Positions 1-8,853 of a stretch of 12,372 bases of DNA are shown in pieces. The position numbers and the translations under genes are program-made. The notes beneath the pieces were generated by a model that made no database searches, had not been told where the DNA came from, and worked only from the letters and a program-made list of their open reading frames with translations. Source of the DNA: Hirudo medicinalis (Eukaryota; Annelida; Clitellata; Hirudinida; Hirudinidae); the NCBI GenBank assembly GCA_011800805.1, contig MPNW01000392.1, forward strand, positions 1-12,372, read 5' to 3'. Positions within the stretch are counted from its first letter, which is position 1. Each line of letters starts with the position of its first letter.

Positions 1-112
1 GTTTGACAAAAATAAAAATGATTAAAAAAAAATGTCTTTACCGTGTTCCAATTATTTTCCGTGTCCGTGTTTCGTAAAATCAAACAGTATAAACTAACAA
101 AAAAAAAAAATT

Positions 113-652
113 AGACATCGCTCGCTCGTGTTATGCTATCCTCGGATGTATTTACCGACATCTCTCTCGTATGTCACTGTCCCTAGAAGATTCTTTGGTC
201 TCCACCACGTCAATCTCCCGAGGATAAGATTCGATCAAAGCAAGACCTATGATGCTATCCTCGGAAGTATTTACCGACATCTCTCTCGTATCATTCGAGT
301 CCGGTATCAAAGATAACTCTGACTCGTCAACATGATCTCCGACAACAGCGTCTTCCTGCAAACATGACGCAAATATGTCACTGTCCCTAGAAGATTCTTT
401 GGTCTCCGCCACGTCAACCTCCTGAGGATAAGATTCGATCAAAGCAAGACCTATGATGCTATCCTTTTCAACATCTCTTTGTCATCCCGATATTTCTCCC
501 CTCAATATCTCTTCGCATAACTCTCGCCTCCTCGAGTCATCATCCCAAGACTCTCTCCTTCTAAATTCAACATCTGGGTTAGGACTCTCTAGCACTAAAT
601 TCTCCTCCTTATACGTCTCGGCTGTTATATCTACGTCGGCTTCGGCCATCAT
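113..652 (-). pseudogene. Broken gag-like acidic ORF of the LTR element
   Basis: The frame opens with two Met codons at 652, about 216 nt after the primer-binding site, and runs 56 residues (beginning MMAEADVDITAETYKEE) to a TGA at 484-482. The acidic frame resumes in another register as a 96-residue stretch (442-152). That stretch carries two copies of a unit containing LIESYP, VETKESSRDSDI and REMSVNTSEDSI, plus partial copies on both sides. The composition is rich in Asp, Glu, Ser and Arg. No zinc knuckle or capsid homology is visible, so gag is inferred from position alone. Frameshifts between and within repeat units make it non-functional as it stands. Confidence 0.55.
133..470 (-). repeat. 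Imperfect tandem repeat inside the gag-like ORF
   Basis: The plus-strand marker ATGCTATCC recurs at 133, 252 and 456, giving a 119-bp unit followed by a 204-bp unit. The shorter unit lacks about 85 bp from the middle of the longer one (roughly 290-378) and is otherwise nearly identical. Because 85 is not a multiple of three, the deletion shifts the reading frame. A third, truncated copy starts at 456. Confidence 0.8.
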
Positions 653-868
653 CAATTACGAGTCTACTACGAAAGGGCAATCGACACGAACAGACACTCT
701 CACCGGTATTAGTCAGACTCCTCTCCGAAGCGATCTCCTGAACTGGCTGACGAAATGACAACTCCTCTCTGATGTGATGCGATCTCCGCTGGACTGCTGA
801 CGATCTGACAGATTCTGCTCCCACCTTCTCCTTCGATCTTCGGTCTTTAATTCTGGACGACGATCCCG

Positions 869-886
869 ATCCTGTCGACTGCGCCA
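869..886 (-). other. Primer-binding site (tRNA-Ser)
   Basis: The minus-strand sequence TGGCGCAGTCGACAGGAT begins 3 nt after the LTR. Its complement ends CGACTGCGCCA, which is the 3' acceptor strand, discriminator G and CCA of a eukaryotic serine tRNA whose 5' strand is GCAGTCG. The match continues into the T-arm (CCTGTCGACTGC). This fixes the orientation of the element and the inner LTR border. Confidence 0.8.
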
Positions 887-889
887 AAA

Positions 890-1397
890 TGTCAGGTTAT
901 AATTTCTCCTGTCGGTAAACTATCTATTTTCGTCGTTAATGACCGAAAATCAACTCGTTTATCAAAATAAAAATGTATTTGAAGCAAAGAAAACGACAGC
1001 AAAACAATAAGCAGATCGCAAGTAAAGTACAATGATCGAATTACGACGCACACCCCTCTCACACTCGCTGAGACAATTATCGTCTGCCTTCTTCGCGCGC
1101 TCACTAGACACCAATAATCACTACGCTCCAAACTCGCATTCTAACGGCTCGACTCCAAACGCTCCAACAACTCTCACTCTCAAATCCAACTCGAACAGCT
1201 CCAACAAAGTCTAACCGCTCCACCACTCTGCTTGCCTTGCCGAGGGACGCCACATATATACTCCTAGGCAGCCACACGCATTAACATGCAAAGCACAGCC
1301 AATCACACTATCGCGCGGTCCCACGCAGACGATTAAAACACATCATAAGGCCTCATCACGCATGAGGCCTCCACGTAAACAAAATTTACAAATGTCA
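890..1397 (-). repeat. Long terminal repeat (5' LTR, 508 bp)
   Basis: On the minus strand it starts TGACATTTG and ends ACCTGACA just before the primer-binding site, giving TG...CA ends. It contains a TATA motif (TATATAT, 1260-1254) preceded by the block TTTGCATGTTAATG (1292-1279). The same arrangement recurs in the related LTR at 6484-6735, which supports calling this the U3 promoter region. The outer boundary is uncertain: the string ACCTGACATTT occurs at both edges (1400-1390 and 897-887), so the true start could lie further right. The second LTR of this element is not in the window. Confidence 0.7.
1254..1260 (-). promoter_or_regulatory. TATA motif inside the LTR
   Basis: On the minus strand TATATAT sits inside GGAGTATATATGTG, about 20 nt downstream of TTTGCATGTTAATG. 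The homologous LTR on the other strand has TATAAATA at the same relative place (6641-6648). Conservation of the pair in two diverged LTRs argues that this is the Pol II core promoter of the element. Confidence 0.5.
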
Positions 1398-2804
1398 GGT
1401 CTAGTCTACTATATGGCCTAGTGGTACTAGATGCTACCACACTAATATTGTTTGTATTGCGCCATTGAGTTTTGGCAAGGGATCTTAAATTATTATTATT
1501 ATTATTATTATTGCAAAAATTTTAATTAGAATAATAATATTGTTATTAAATTGTTCTGTATTTACAGATAACCATAAGTAACAGAAATTAAAAAAAAATG
1601 AAACACGTTAATATCTTTCATTTTTAATAATAGCAAAGAACAAACAGCCATCATAAACCAGCATAAATTCTAGATTTTCATCGATAATGTTTTAACATAA
1701 GATAAATAGGTTGAAAACGTGAAAACATAAAAGTGTTGAAAACATGAGGAATAAAATTGTTTAAGATAATATTTATTAAGATAAAGTTTTATGTAAAGTG
1801 AAAGTGCCTTTTATTTATAAGTTTTTTAATTTTTTTTTCAAGTATAAGCTTCACATCCGAAATGAATACGTGATTAATCGATCAAACAGTCGATTAAAAA
1901 GTAAATGAAAATTATTTTCAAATAATATTGTTTCAAAATCATGCTTTCACAGATCTACAACAATTCATTTTAAGCACTAAAATTTTTATTAATGTAACTC
2001 TTTTGAATGAATTCAAATATTAAATTATTGTTCAATATAGTTGGAACTTAAAAGCGAAAATGTTCCTATGCTGGAACATCTCAGATATGAAAATCGCAGT
2101 CATCTATCATTTTAAGCTTGCGTTTTCCATTCAAATATTAGCTTTCGTATAGCGATACTAAATGTTGATGTTTTATTAGCAATCAAATAAGGATGGTTAT
2201 TTTAACTAATTCATTTGCATCCAAGTTTGTAAATGTGAATTTACAATCTAATACAAATTAATATCAAGTCCATTTACAATCGCATACATTAATTTGGCAG
2301 CCCTTGCTGCAAAAACACAAAATTATGATACATGCACAAATCACAAGGCAAGGGAAATCGAATTGTGAAGAATATCACCAAGTCTTTTGCCATTTAAATC
2401 GTCAATGAGCTTTTATTCTTGCTGTCTTCAAGAACATTTCAGAACGTCAAAAAAATCCAAAAGCAGATGAAAGTAGTGAGACTGTTTATCATTTGGAGGC
2501 TGGCCGCAGAGGTAAAAAATGTGGCTGCAGAAATTATTGATTACTTAAATGTTATTTCTAAACATGGGTTTAAAAGTGTTAACAAAAAAATAAAAAGTAT
2601 CATTTTGCCCATTTTTAGAATGTTATGTAATAAAGACCACATTAGTAAACGAACTTTGCTTTGTACAAGTAAATAATCCTCCGAAAAGATGTCTAAATTT
2701 TTAGTTACTAACCCATTTGTTAATAGAATAAATATTTTAATCCATTATAAGTAACTTGTGAGCCACACAACCAACCGTCAAGATAGGCGATTGCCTGAGG
2801 TTTG
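1398..2804. other. AT-rich intergenic stretch, no supported gene
   Basis: This is AT-rich DNA with an (ATT)n microsatellite at 1489-1512 and no recognisable domain on either strand. An open stretch of 85 codons at 2419-2676 (+) has no Met start, runs from a TTG, is rich in Lys and Ile, and resembles no family I know; chance or an old transposon relic are both possible. Around 2727-2867 (-), just past the end of the left paralogue, all three minus frames are unusually open for up to about 45 codons. I could not assign this. Confidence 0.6.
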
Positions 2805-4386
2805 TCAAATGTGAGGTTGGCAATGGCTGAGGATATATGTGATCTCCCAACGACTTGCAGAGTTCTTCAAAACGTATTTGTTGATCATGTGTTTCATTTA
2901 TGAACACATCTCAAAGACAATTACAAGTAATTATTCAGTAATAATAACATATATTACTTGTTTCCTTTAACAACTATGTAAACATGTGATGGAGTTACAG
3001 CTAAGTCCTTGATAATTTCAGTTGAAGTATATAATTCTTCAAAATTTATCAAATTAGGATCACCGAGATTTCCTTTAAATAAAGTCTGATTGGCGAAACC
3101 AAATATTTCTTTGGCTGAAAAAATAATAAAATATAACTTTATTGTGATATATTTTAAATGCTCCCAGAAAATATACAGACTTTTAAAATCAATTTCAAAC
3201 TTATTAATCTTCTTCGACAAAGGTGTGCCACCATCATCAGTATTATCATAGAGATTCAAGTACATAAGCACATAGAAATCCTCTTGAGAGCAATCCAAGT
3301 AATACAAAATACTGGAATATTTAGTTTCCATTAAATTATTTTAAAAAGGGTGCAGGTAATGTTAACTTAATTAAATAAAAATGTATGCAGCTTTATCTAA
3401 ATTCTTTGAAAAACATTTGTTTAAGCTAAGTGGTCCATTTACTTATTGTAATAATTTCTAAATTATTATTTATTGTAATTTATTTATTGTATTTATTTAT
3501 TATAATAATGTCTAAATAATTAACCGTTTGCTGTAATCCATCTGAAGATTGGCCTGAGTTGGACAGTTACCTACGATTTGTTGGATAACAGTCCTTGAAA
3601 AATCACTCAAATTGAATCTGATAATCTCACTCTGAATTTCCAGGGCATAATAAATTTTTCTGTCCCAAGTAGAAATAGCGTGGCATATGGGGTTTCCTGT
3701 GGATTTGTGCGGTTTAAAAATGATAACATGAAAATTATATTTAAATTTCACTCAATTCGAAGAAATAAACACTTTAGACAAAGAAAGCCTAAGGTCACGA
3801 TGACAGTAAATTAAAACTGGAATTTATTTCATGCTTACTTTACCCTTGCATGACTTGTGTTTTAACTAGTTAAGTTCACTTTAATTAGGTTTGTCACCTG
3901 AATAAATGCTGGACAGGTATGGAAAGTTAGTTTGCTTTAAATAATCAACAGAGTAACCACATGGCATGAAGCCAAAAATTGCGTTGAAACCATCTTGGAA
4001 ACTTTTGGCCGCCAGGAACCCAACGTCATAAACTGCGTTTGTAGCTGAGAGGATTTTCTGAACCATCCAAGACCAACTTATGTATGTACTGATTATCGAC
4101 AACCACAAGGCTAGGTTTCAGAGCTGGAATTGGGACAATGACAAATTAAAATAGTTACTATGAAAAATTAATAATAAAAGTTAGTTTTCTTCCCAAAATG
4201 GTAATATTGCACTGCGATATTCAGATAGTTGATGTTATTAATAATATAAAAATTACAAAACTTGTAATTGAATAATAAATAATATAAAAATTAAATATTA
4301 CCACGAATTTAGTATTTTCAAATAATATTACCTTGTCCCTTATCCAAGATAAGGATGAAGACGAACTGTAGGAAACGAGTATTCAT
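2805..4386 (-). pseudogene. Frameshifted six-exon paralogue of the secreted-protein gene at 8854-10390
   Basis: Six exons can be drawn by homology to the right-hand copy: 4386-4332, 4123-3898, 3696-3525, 3311-3181, 3114-2958 and 2853-2805, with intron phases 1, 1, 2, 1, 2. Exon 1 is exactly 18 codons plus one base and encodes a hydrophobic signal peptide (MNTRFLQFVFILILDKGQ). Exon 3 is 172 nt, identical in length to its partner. Shared blocks include SLVVVD / SFVIVD, an AK...GF...I.G block in exon 2, ILYYL and FEIDF in exon 4, and TPS.VY...KG in exon 5. Exon 2 is 226 nt, one base out of register. The upstream half reads in one frame to a TGA at 4028-4026, while the homologous downstream half reads in the next. 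The break lies between about 4029 and 4080, near an AAAA run. A real lesion makes this a recent pseudogene; an assembly error would make it a gene of about 262 residues. The exon 3 donor (GTTAAT) and exon 6 acceptor (CAAG) are weak. I do not recognise the family. Confidence 0.7.
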
Positions 4387-4754
4387 CGCTTAAGAGCAAA
4401 TTTCAAAATTTCTTATCAATTACTTTGTTAGTTATTCAATAAATTGTTTGCAATAAATTCTGCAAACAAATAATAATTAAGATCATCTATTTATTATTAT
4501 TATTTTTGTAAATAAATTGAAATAGTATTATTTCAACTCATAAAATGTAGAAAAATCAGTTTAAAAGTAAATTTATTTTAACATCTGCAAACTCGAATTT
4601 GTTATGCTGTGCCGAGTTTAAATACTCGTTTTTATCTAACAACGGACATGGTTGTAATAATAATGCGAATAATAAATACAAATAATGCAAATAATAATGA
4701 GTATCAATGTCATTAATAGTATTAACGTTATTAATAGCGTTGCAACTGGGTCCT
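4387..4754. other. AT-rich upstream region with AAT-type simple repeats
   Basis: This is the 5' flank of the left paralogue. It is mostly A and T, with imperfect AAT/ATT runs (about 4487-4507 and 4655-4735). No open reading frame or clear core promoter can be singled out from the background. Confidence 0.5.
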
Positions 4755-5020
4755 AGCTTTCATGAGTGCCCATCCATCCTTATCTCTGAAATCGGTAGTA
4801 AAAATATTTGGAGACAATTTTGTCTTAAGTTCAAACTTTGATCCGACTTTGAGCTCATTAGGCACGACTAAATACTATTTCACTAATCGAGTAATCAAAA
4901 TTTGGAACTCTCTCCCTAATGACATCCTTTCATCCACAACCTCCGATTAACCTGCCTCATCAATGATTATTATAATGAATATGACCTTACATCTTTCCTA
5001 ATGTACCAGTGAAATAGATT
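4755..5020 (+). mobile_element. Non-LTR retrotransposon fragment: C-terminal tail of reverse-transcriptase ORF2
   Basis: The reading frame at 4762-4950 contains YYFTNRVIKIWNSLPNDI, a close match to the conserved FF.NRV...WNSLP.. block that closes ORF2 of many Jockey/CR1/RTE-type LINEs after the reverse transcriptase domain. It is preceded by a short basic stretch and stopped by a TAA after TTSD. In another frame the homology appears to resume (LINDYYNEYDL, about 4957-4990) like the usual helical end of these proteins. There is no upstream reverse transcriptase core. It is a dead, 5'-truncated and frameshifted copy. Confidence 0.7.
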
Positions 5021-5778
5021 TATTTTTTAATTTATAGTTTATGATTCGGTTTCAGTTTCAGTGAGTTTCAAGAAGTTGAATTATTCTTATTTTTTTATTT
5101 TATGCGCTAAAATGTAAGAATCACAATTGGAATTCGATGACGACGACGACGTATTTATTTGATGTGTTGATTTAATTACATTAATTACAATTAATACAAT
5201 CAAGACGTCAAAAAAATCAAGTGGCATAATTGTTCCAAATGTTACTTCATGCAAGTTTTAAATTTTCTTATTTGTTTTTATTTAATTCTTTATTATTCAA
5301 TATTGTTATTTGAATAAAGTAAAACAGGATAAACGTCTAAAATTAATAAAATAAAATAGATCATAAAATCAAATAGACCACGTCCGTAAAATAGATCAAA
5401 GCCCTTCAATCTTCATGTGAACCTCCTTTTGTTTTCATTTCATGCACGAATGGTCTGGGTGAGGACAGGATGAAACTGAAAAGCAGTAAAAGAAAATCAA
5501 CACACTTAATTTAGAAACACTACCTGAACGATATGCATTGACAGGTATTTTGAATGCTTATTTTTAACTTATCAATGCTTATTAACAAAGGGAAATATGC
5601 GGCCAATTCCACGGGAAAGCAAGACAAAAGTTCAGGCTGTCAGAGAAAACAAATCAGCTATGTTATTAGAATGCATACATTATCAAGTAAGAGTATCAGA
5701 ACATTAGAATATCGCTTTTCATGATTATGCCGGTTCTTTTAATAGATTAAATAAATTAAACAGAATTGAAAGCTCAAC
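5021..5778. other. AT-rich spacer, possibly the rest of the hAT relic
   Basis: No gene is supported. On the minus strand around 5600-5660 there is a short stretch resembling, with a one-base gap, the TRWNS motif of hAT transposases. The hAT relic to the right may therefore extend into this spacer, but the match is too degraded to annotate. A GAC-rich microsatellite-like run lies near 5137-5150. Confidence 0.4.
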
Positions 5779-6440
5779 GACTTTTGTATAGGACATCACA
5801 TTCAAATCAATTCACCAAATGAATGGCATACGCTAGACAAGCAACATGAAGTGGGTTAGTTTAACGACCAAACTTCATCATGATGCTTGCACCATCAGTG
5901 ACCATCATTATCATAAATGAAACTTTGTACTCACTGAGCCTCTCTTTGACAAGCTGAATCAATCTTTCTGTGTTCATCCTTCCCTCTAATTAGAGACTGG
6001 AGGTCAGTTGAAAAATGTAATTTCAGATTTATGAATCTTCGGTTTACTGTTGATGTTGATTCATCAAAATTAATTGAAAAACAACAATTGCACTCTTTTA
6101 TTTCTACGATTTTCTTAGTGATTTTGCTCTTCAAGTCTTGAAAATGTTTCATGAACAGAACTTTCATTTGACTTGGACTGCTGGGCAGGAGGATGCCATC
6201 CGCTTTAAAAGCACGTTTGATAAGAGAACTATTAGCAATTTGATTGAAGGAGAGGCCATCTACAGAAACTAGTTTGGCCACAACTTCATCAACAGATTCC
6301 TGGGTTTTGGTAGAAGAGTCACCAATTATACGAGTTTTCAATTTGGGCTCAAAAGGTGAGGTTCAGGGAGAGTTCTGACTTCGACTTGAGGCTTTACCTT
6401 CATGTGGTTGATAAGACTCTTTGTACTGGAACCAGGTGCC
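5779..6440 (-). pseudogene. Decayed hAT-superfamily transposase
   Basis: The best frame (6341 to 5931, 136 codons, no Met start) contains VVAKLVSVDGLSFNQIANSS, then a GILLPSSPSQMK block, then INFDESTSTVNRRFINLKLHF, which carries the first acidic catalytic residue in an FDE-ST context. This is the order seen in hAT transposases with an N-terminal BED finger. Upstream (6342-6440), in a different frame, GSSTKSLINHMK resembles the end of a BED zinc finger. Downstream (about 5905-5785), TDGASIMMKFGR and HVACLAYAIHLVN match the hAT segment with the second catalytic Asp and the C..H motif, but interrupted by stops. Several frameshifts and stops show it is dead. No terminal inverted repeats were found. 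Confidence 0.75.
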
Positions 6441-6483
6441 TTGAGGATTGATAAGCATAAATAAAATAAAATAAATTGTGACG

Positions 6484-6735
6484 TGACAATGATGATTTTT
6501 ATTTCAAGAACCATTTAGGTGGCGGATGTATGTGTGTGCGTGATGGGGCTGTGTGATGTGCTTTAGTCGTCTGCGCGTAGCCGCGCGATGGTATGATTGG
6601 TTGTGGTTTTTGCATGTTAATGAGCGTGGTTGCCTGGGAGTATAAATAAGGAGTAACGCAGCGAGGCAGCAGCTAGAGTTAGAGAACGAGTGATAGGAGT
6701 GAAAGGAGCAGACGATAGTTGTAACTCTCAATAAT
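6484..6735 (+). repeat. Diverged, probably solo LTR related to the LTR at 890-1397
   Basis: On the plus strand this region aligns with the minus-strand LTR at 1397-890 over several blocks in the same order: a TGACA start, GCGTGATG, TGATGTGCTTTAGTCGTCTGCG, CCGCGCGATGG, TTTGCATGTTAATG, GCCTGGGAGTATAAATA and GCAGACGATAGTTGT. Similarity fades after about 6735, so the 3' end is lost or too diverged to place. No primer-binding site or gag follows, which suggests a solo or truncated LTR. It lies in the opposite orientation to its relative. Confidence 0.65.
6641..6648 (+). promoter_or_regulatory. TATA box of the solo LTR
   Basis: TATAAATA follows TTTGCATGTTAATG by about 20 nt, the same layout as in the LTR at 890-1397. 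It is probably the U3 promoter of the element. Whether it still drives transcription of neighbouring DNA cannot be judged from sequence. Confidence 0.5.
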
Positions 6736-7472
6736 GTAAGGCAAATTTGAATGTAACAGACGAAAAACGGACGAAATTTGGAACACGCTATGTAAACACT
6801 GACGCAACCAAGAATGAATAGTGACGATAAGAATTGATGGTAAAGAGTTCCTCAAAATTTGCATCGTTATATAAAATTCGCTCAAACAATTATGCAAACC
6901 TCTATAATGTTATATTTTCTCTCAAACACGTTCTATCAAGTACAACGGCACACCTTCTATTTCAACATTTCTCAATTAGTTTCCACTTTCGCCTCTTTCG
7001 CCATTTTGAAGTAAACTCATAAACTTTGAAACAATACTTTATTTGTCGTGGCTGACTGGCCAGTTTTGGCATCAGCCATCATTTTATATTTGTAGATAAT
7101 ATAAATGAACGTTGTTGTGGTACAAAAACTAGCTTCAGAATAATGTTTGAGTTTAAAATCTAATCAGTAGAACATTTTTAAAACCCGGATTTTAAACAAA
7201 AATTTAAAACAAAGCCCGAGTTTCGAGTCCATAAATATATCTATATCTATGAAAAACCCGATGTCATGCTCTTGTTCCAACCTATGGCAACACAGAAACT
7301 CTCGATTACACTGACAACAACAAATAATTTTTTTTGCCAAAACATTAAAGTGGCTGATTATTGTACATTCAGATGTGCTGATACTATGATGTTGTTTTTT
7401 TTTATATCACTCCCCAATTTTTCTTAAAACAAAAACATTAAACAAAGTTTATTTTATTAATAATCACTAAAA
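6736..7472. other. AT-rich stretch without supported gene
   Basis: The open stretches of 60 to 75 codons on both strands here are low-complexity, serine-, leucine- and phenylalanine-rich, and match no family I know. The first part may hold the unrecognisable 3' half of the adjacent LTR. Confidence 0.5.
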
Positions 7473-8315
7473 TTATTTAGTTCGTGGAATGACATTTATA
7501 TAACAGTTAAAGATATTTATTATAGTTATGCTTTGACTGTTTTTGTTGTCGTTTCTAGCTTTCACGTGGAGTCTCCTTAACCAATGTCCATCAATAACAC
7601 TGGACAAAACTCTTCTTTGACAGAAGATTCTGATGAGTGATTGTGGCGCAAGGAACAAACGCCACTCTTCTGTTTTGTGTTCGATGCTCACTTCGGTCAT
7701 CGACATGCCACTGTTGTTACAAAATACAAGATCACCATCAATGTCAAAAAATTTCTTACATAACACTTTTATGGAAAAGATGATATTGTTATAACCCTGA
7801 AAATGCCATCAATTAATTTTTAAAGTTATATTTATGTTTAATTAGTTTTCGTTATATTCACTATCTTTTAGTTCTACGGCGATCATAAAATACCACACAG
7901 AAGCATAAAAGATTTCAGAGAATCTCGAAGCGCACATTGAAGAACATTTCTATTCAGCGAATAATCACTCAACTGATCGTTACGCAATATCTGATTATTA
8001 CGTAAGAGTGGTATTTACAGTTAATACCACTCAGTTGATAACTGAATATTTGCTGGACAATCCCAACAATAAACTCGGCTTAAATTAAGCCCCGTCGTTT
8101 ATTACAATATTTTTAAACCCTTCTGCAAAAGATTCCACTGTTGAAACCTTCAACCCAAGATCTCATCTTTTGTTTTAGAAAAATCAAGATCTCTTACAAG
8201 ATTGATCATTAAGCTCTTATTGTGAAATCTTAAGCCAACGTGAATAACTGCCACAGCGAGTACCATACTTATGTTTGACACCATGGTTGACCAACATTGG
8301 GTATCACGGATTTCT
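7473..8315 (-). pseudogene. Decayed copy of an uncharacterised transposon-like animal protein (EWRLF family)
   Basis: Two coding-like blocks lie in order on the minus strand. Block one (8315-8100) starts with a Met and contains LVRDLDFSKTKDEILG, a TGA, then RFQQWNLLQKG. Block two (7766-7473) contains KFFDIDGDLVFCNN and HKTEEWRLFL. In the proteins I recall from arthropods, cnidarians and nematodes the same order occurs: L..SK.KAE.L.SRL..WNLL, then FF....LVYCND, then EWRLFIDSSK.SLKAVLLHNGN. Those proteins are multicopy and uncharacterised, so a mobile origin is likely. Here the serine before RL is a stop, IDSS is degraded and the frame wanders after EWRLF. About 300 bp between the blocks is unalignable and holds a palindrome (7955-8055); it may be an intron or an insertion. 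The family assignment is from memory. Confidence 0.5.
7955..8055. repeat. 101-bp imperfect palindrome (hairpin or MITE-like)
   Basis: The outer arms CAGCGAATA (7955-7963) and TATTTGCTG (8047-8055) are inverted with one mismatch. The middle arms TCAACTGA (about 7969) and TCAGTTGA (about 8031) are exact. The core arms GAGTGGTATT (8006-8015) and AATACCACTC (8023-8032) are exact 10-mers around a 7-nt loop. The nested arms suggest a hairpin-forming element such as a tiny MITE. No flanking target duplication was identified. Confidence 0.6.
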
Positions 8316-8853
8316 TGATGGTTCATACTCTCATTTCTTCATTTATTATTTTATTTTTGTCATTTTCCGTAAAAATAAATCAATTAATTAACAATTTTAT
8401 CAAGAAAAAGTGCAAACCGGCATTATTGAAGATAGTCAAGCTCAGGCCATGTATTTAATGTTTTAGGGCACTTGTACTTTGACATCTTCACATTTTCAAA
8501 ATATGAGTTTATTGCTACAACTCTCAAAATAAAATCCTTATATTAGCTGGGTTTTTTTAAGTATTGCTAACATTACCTTAGAATGTTGAATGACATTTTA
8601 AAAATTGAATAGAAATTTAAATTCAAATTTGTAACTTTTACACGAATATAAACGCATTCAATTTCCATAACTTCTTTCGAATTACGTCACATAGTCCCCA
8701 ATATTGAATAAAGCTGAAATACGTTGACTTAAAATTTGTGTAAATATTTAATCATTAATGATTATGTATTGTGTACATTGTATTTGTAGTTAAAGCAACA
8801 ATTTGTAACGATTCATTCCACAAAAACAATGTAACCATTCGCGGAGTTTTGCC
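8316..8853. other. Upstream region of the right paralogue
   Basis: AT-rich DNA without a supported ORF. It should contain the promoter of the gene starting at 8854, but no single TATA box or initiator stands out from the AT background. It shows no obvious similarity by eye to the upstream region of the left paralogue. Confidence 0.4.

Larger units (their letters stand above)
113..1397 (-). mobile_element. 5' part of a Ty3/gypsy-like LTR retrotransposon
   Basis: Read on the minus strand, this segment has the order expected of the 5' end of an LTR element: a TG...CA-bounded LTR (1397 to 890), a 3-nt spacer, a primer-binding site matching the 3' end of a serine tRNA (886 to 869), a leader of about 216 nt, and the start of an acidic gag-like reading frame (652 onward). 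After the gag repeats the frame ends in a stop near 115. The sequence then becomes an A-run and AT-rich DNA with no pol, so the element is truncated here or continues in unrecognisable form beyond position 1. The tRNA-Ser primer is the type used by several insect gypsy-group elements such as 17.6 and 297. Without pol the clade cannot be fixed. Confidence 0.75.

Noticed and set aside
128..758. Plus-strand open frames across the left element
   Set aside because: They are antisense to the gag-like frame. The LTR and primer-binding site set the element on the minus strand, and the repeats make sense as protein on that strand.
609..887. Minus-strand 92-codon frame beginning at the primer-binding site
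   Set aside because: It would start from a TTG inside the primer-binding site and covers the leader. The Met pair at 652 is a more plausible start.
1489..1512. (ATT)n run as a possible array
   Set aside because: Simple microsatellite. No CRISPR-like repeat and spacer structure occurs anywhere in the window.
2060..2079. Inverted repeat TGTTCC/GGAACA with a 6-nt loop
   Set aside because: Seven-bp arms are expected by chance in a window this size, and nothing around it gives it a role.
2419..2676. 85-codon plus-strand open frame
   Set aside because: No Met start at the open end, Lys/Ile-rich, no motif, no clear splice partners. Chance in AT-rich DNA is a sufficient explanation.
2727..2867. 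Open minus-strand frame reading toward ...YLDGWLCGSQ
   Set aside because: It overlaps exon 6 of the left paralogue in a different register, and all three frames are open here. The exon 6 frame is favoured by its gap-free match to the right copy.
6504..7022. Short open frames on both strands over and after the solo LTR
   Set aside because: Low-complexity translations and overlap with LTR promoter sequence; no motif or splice support.
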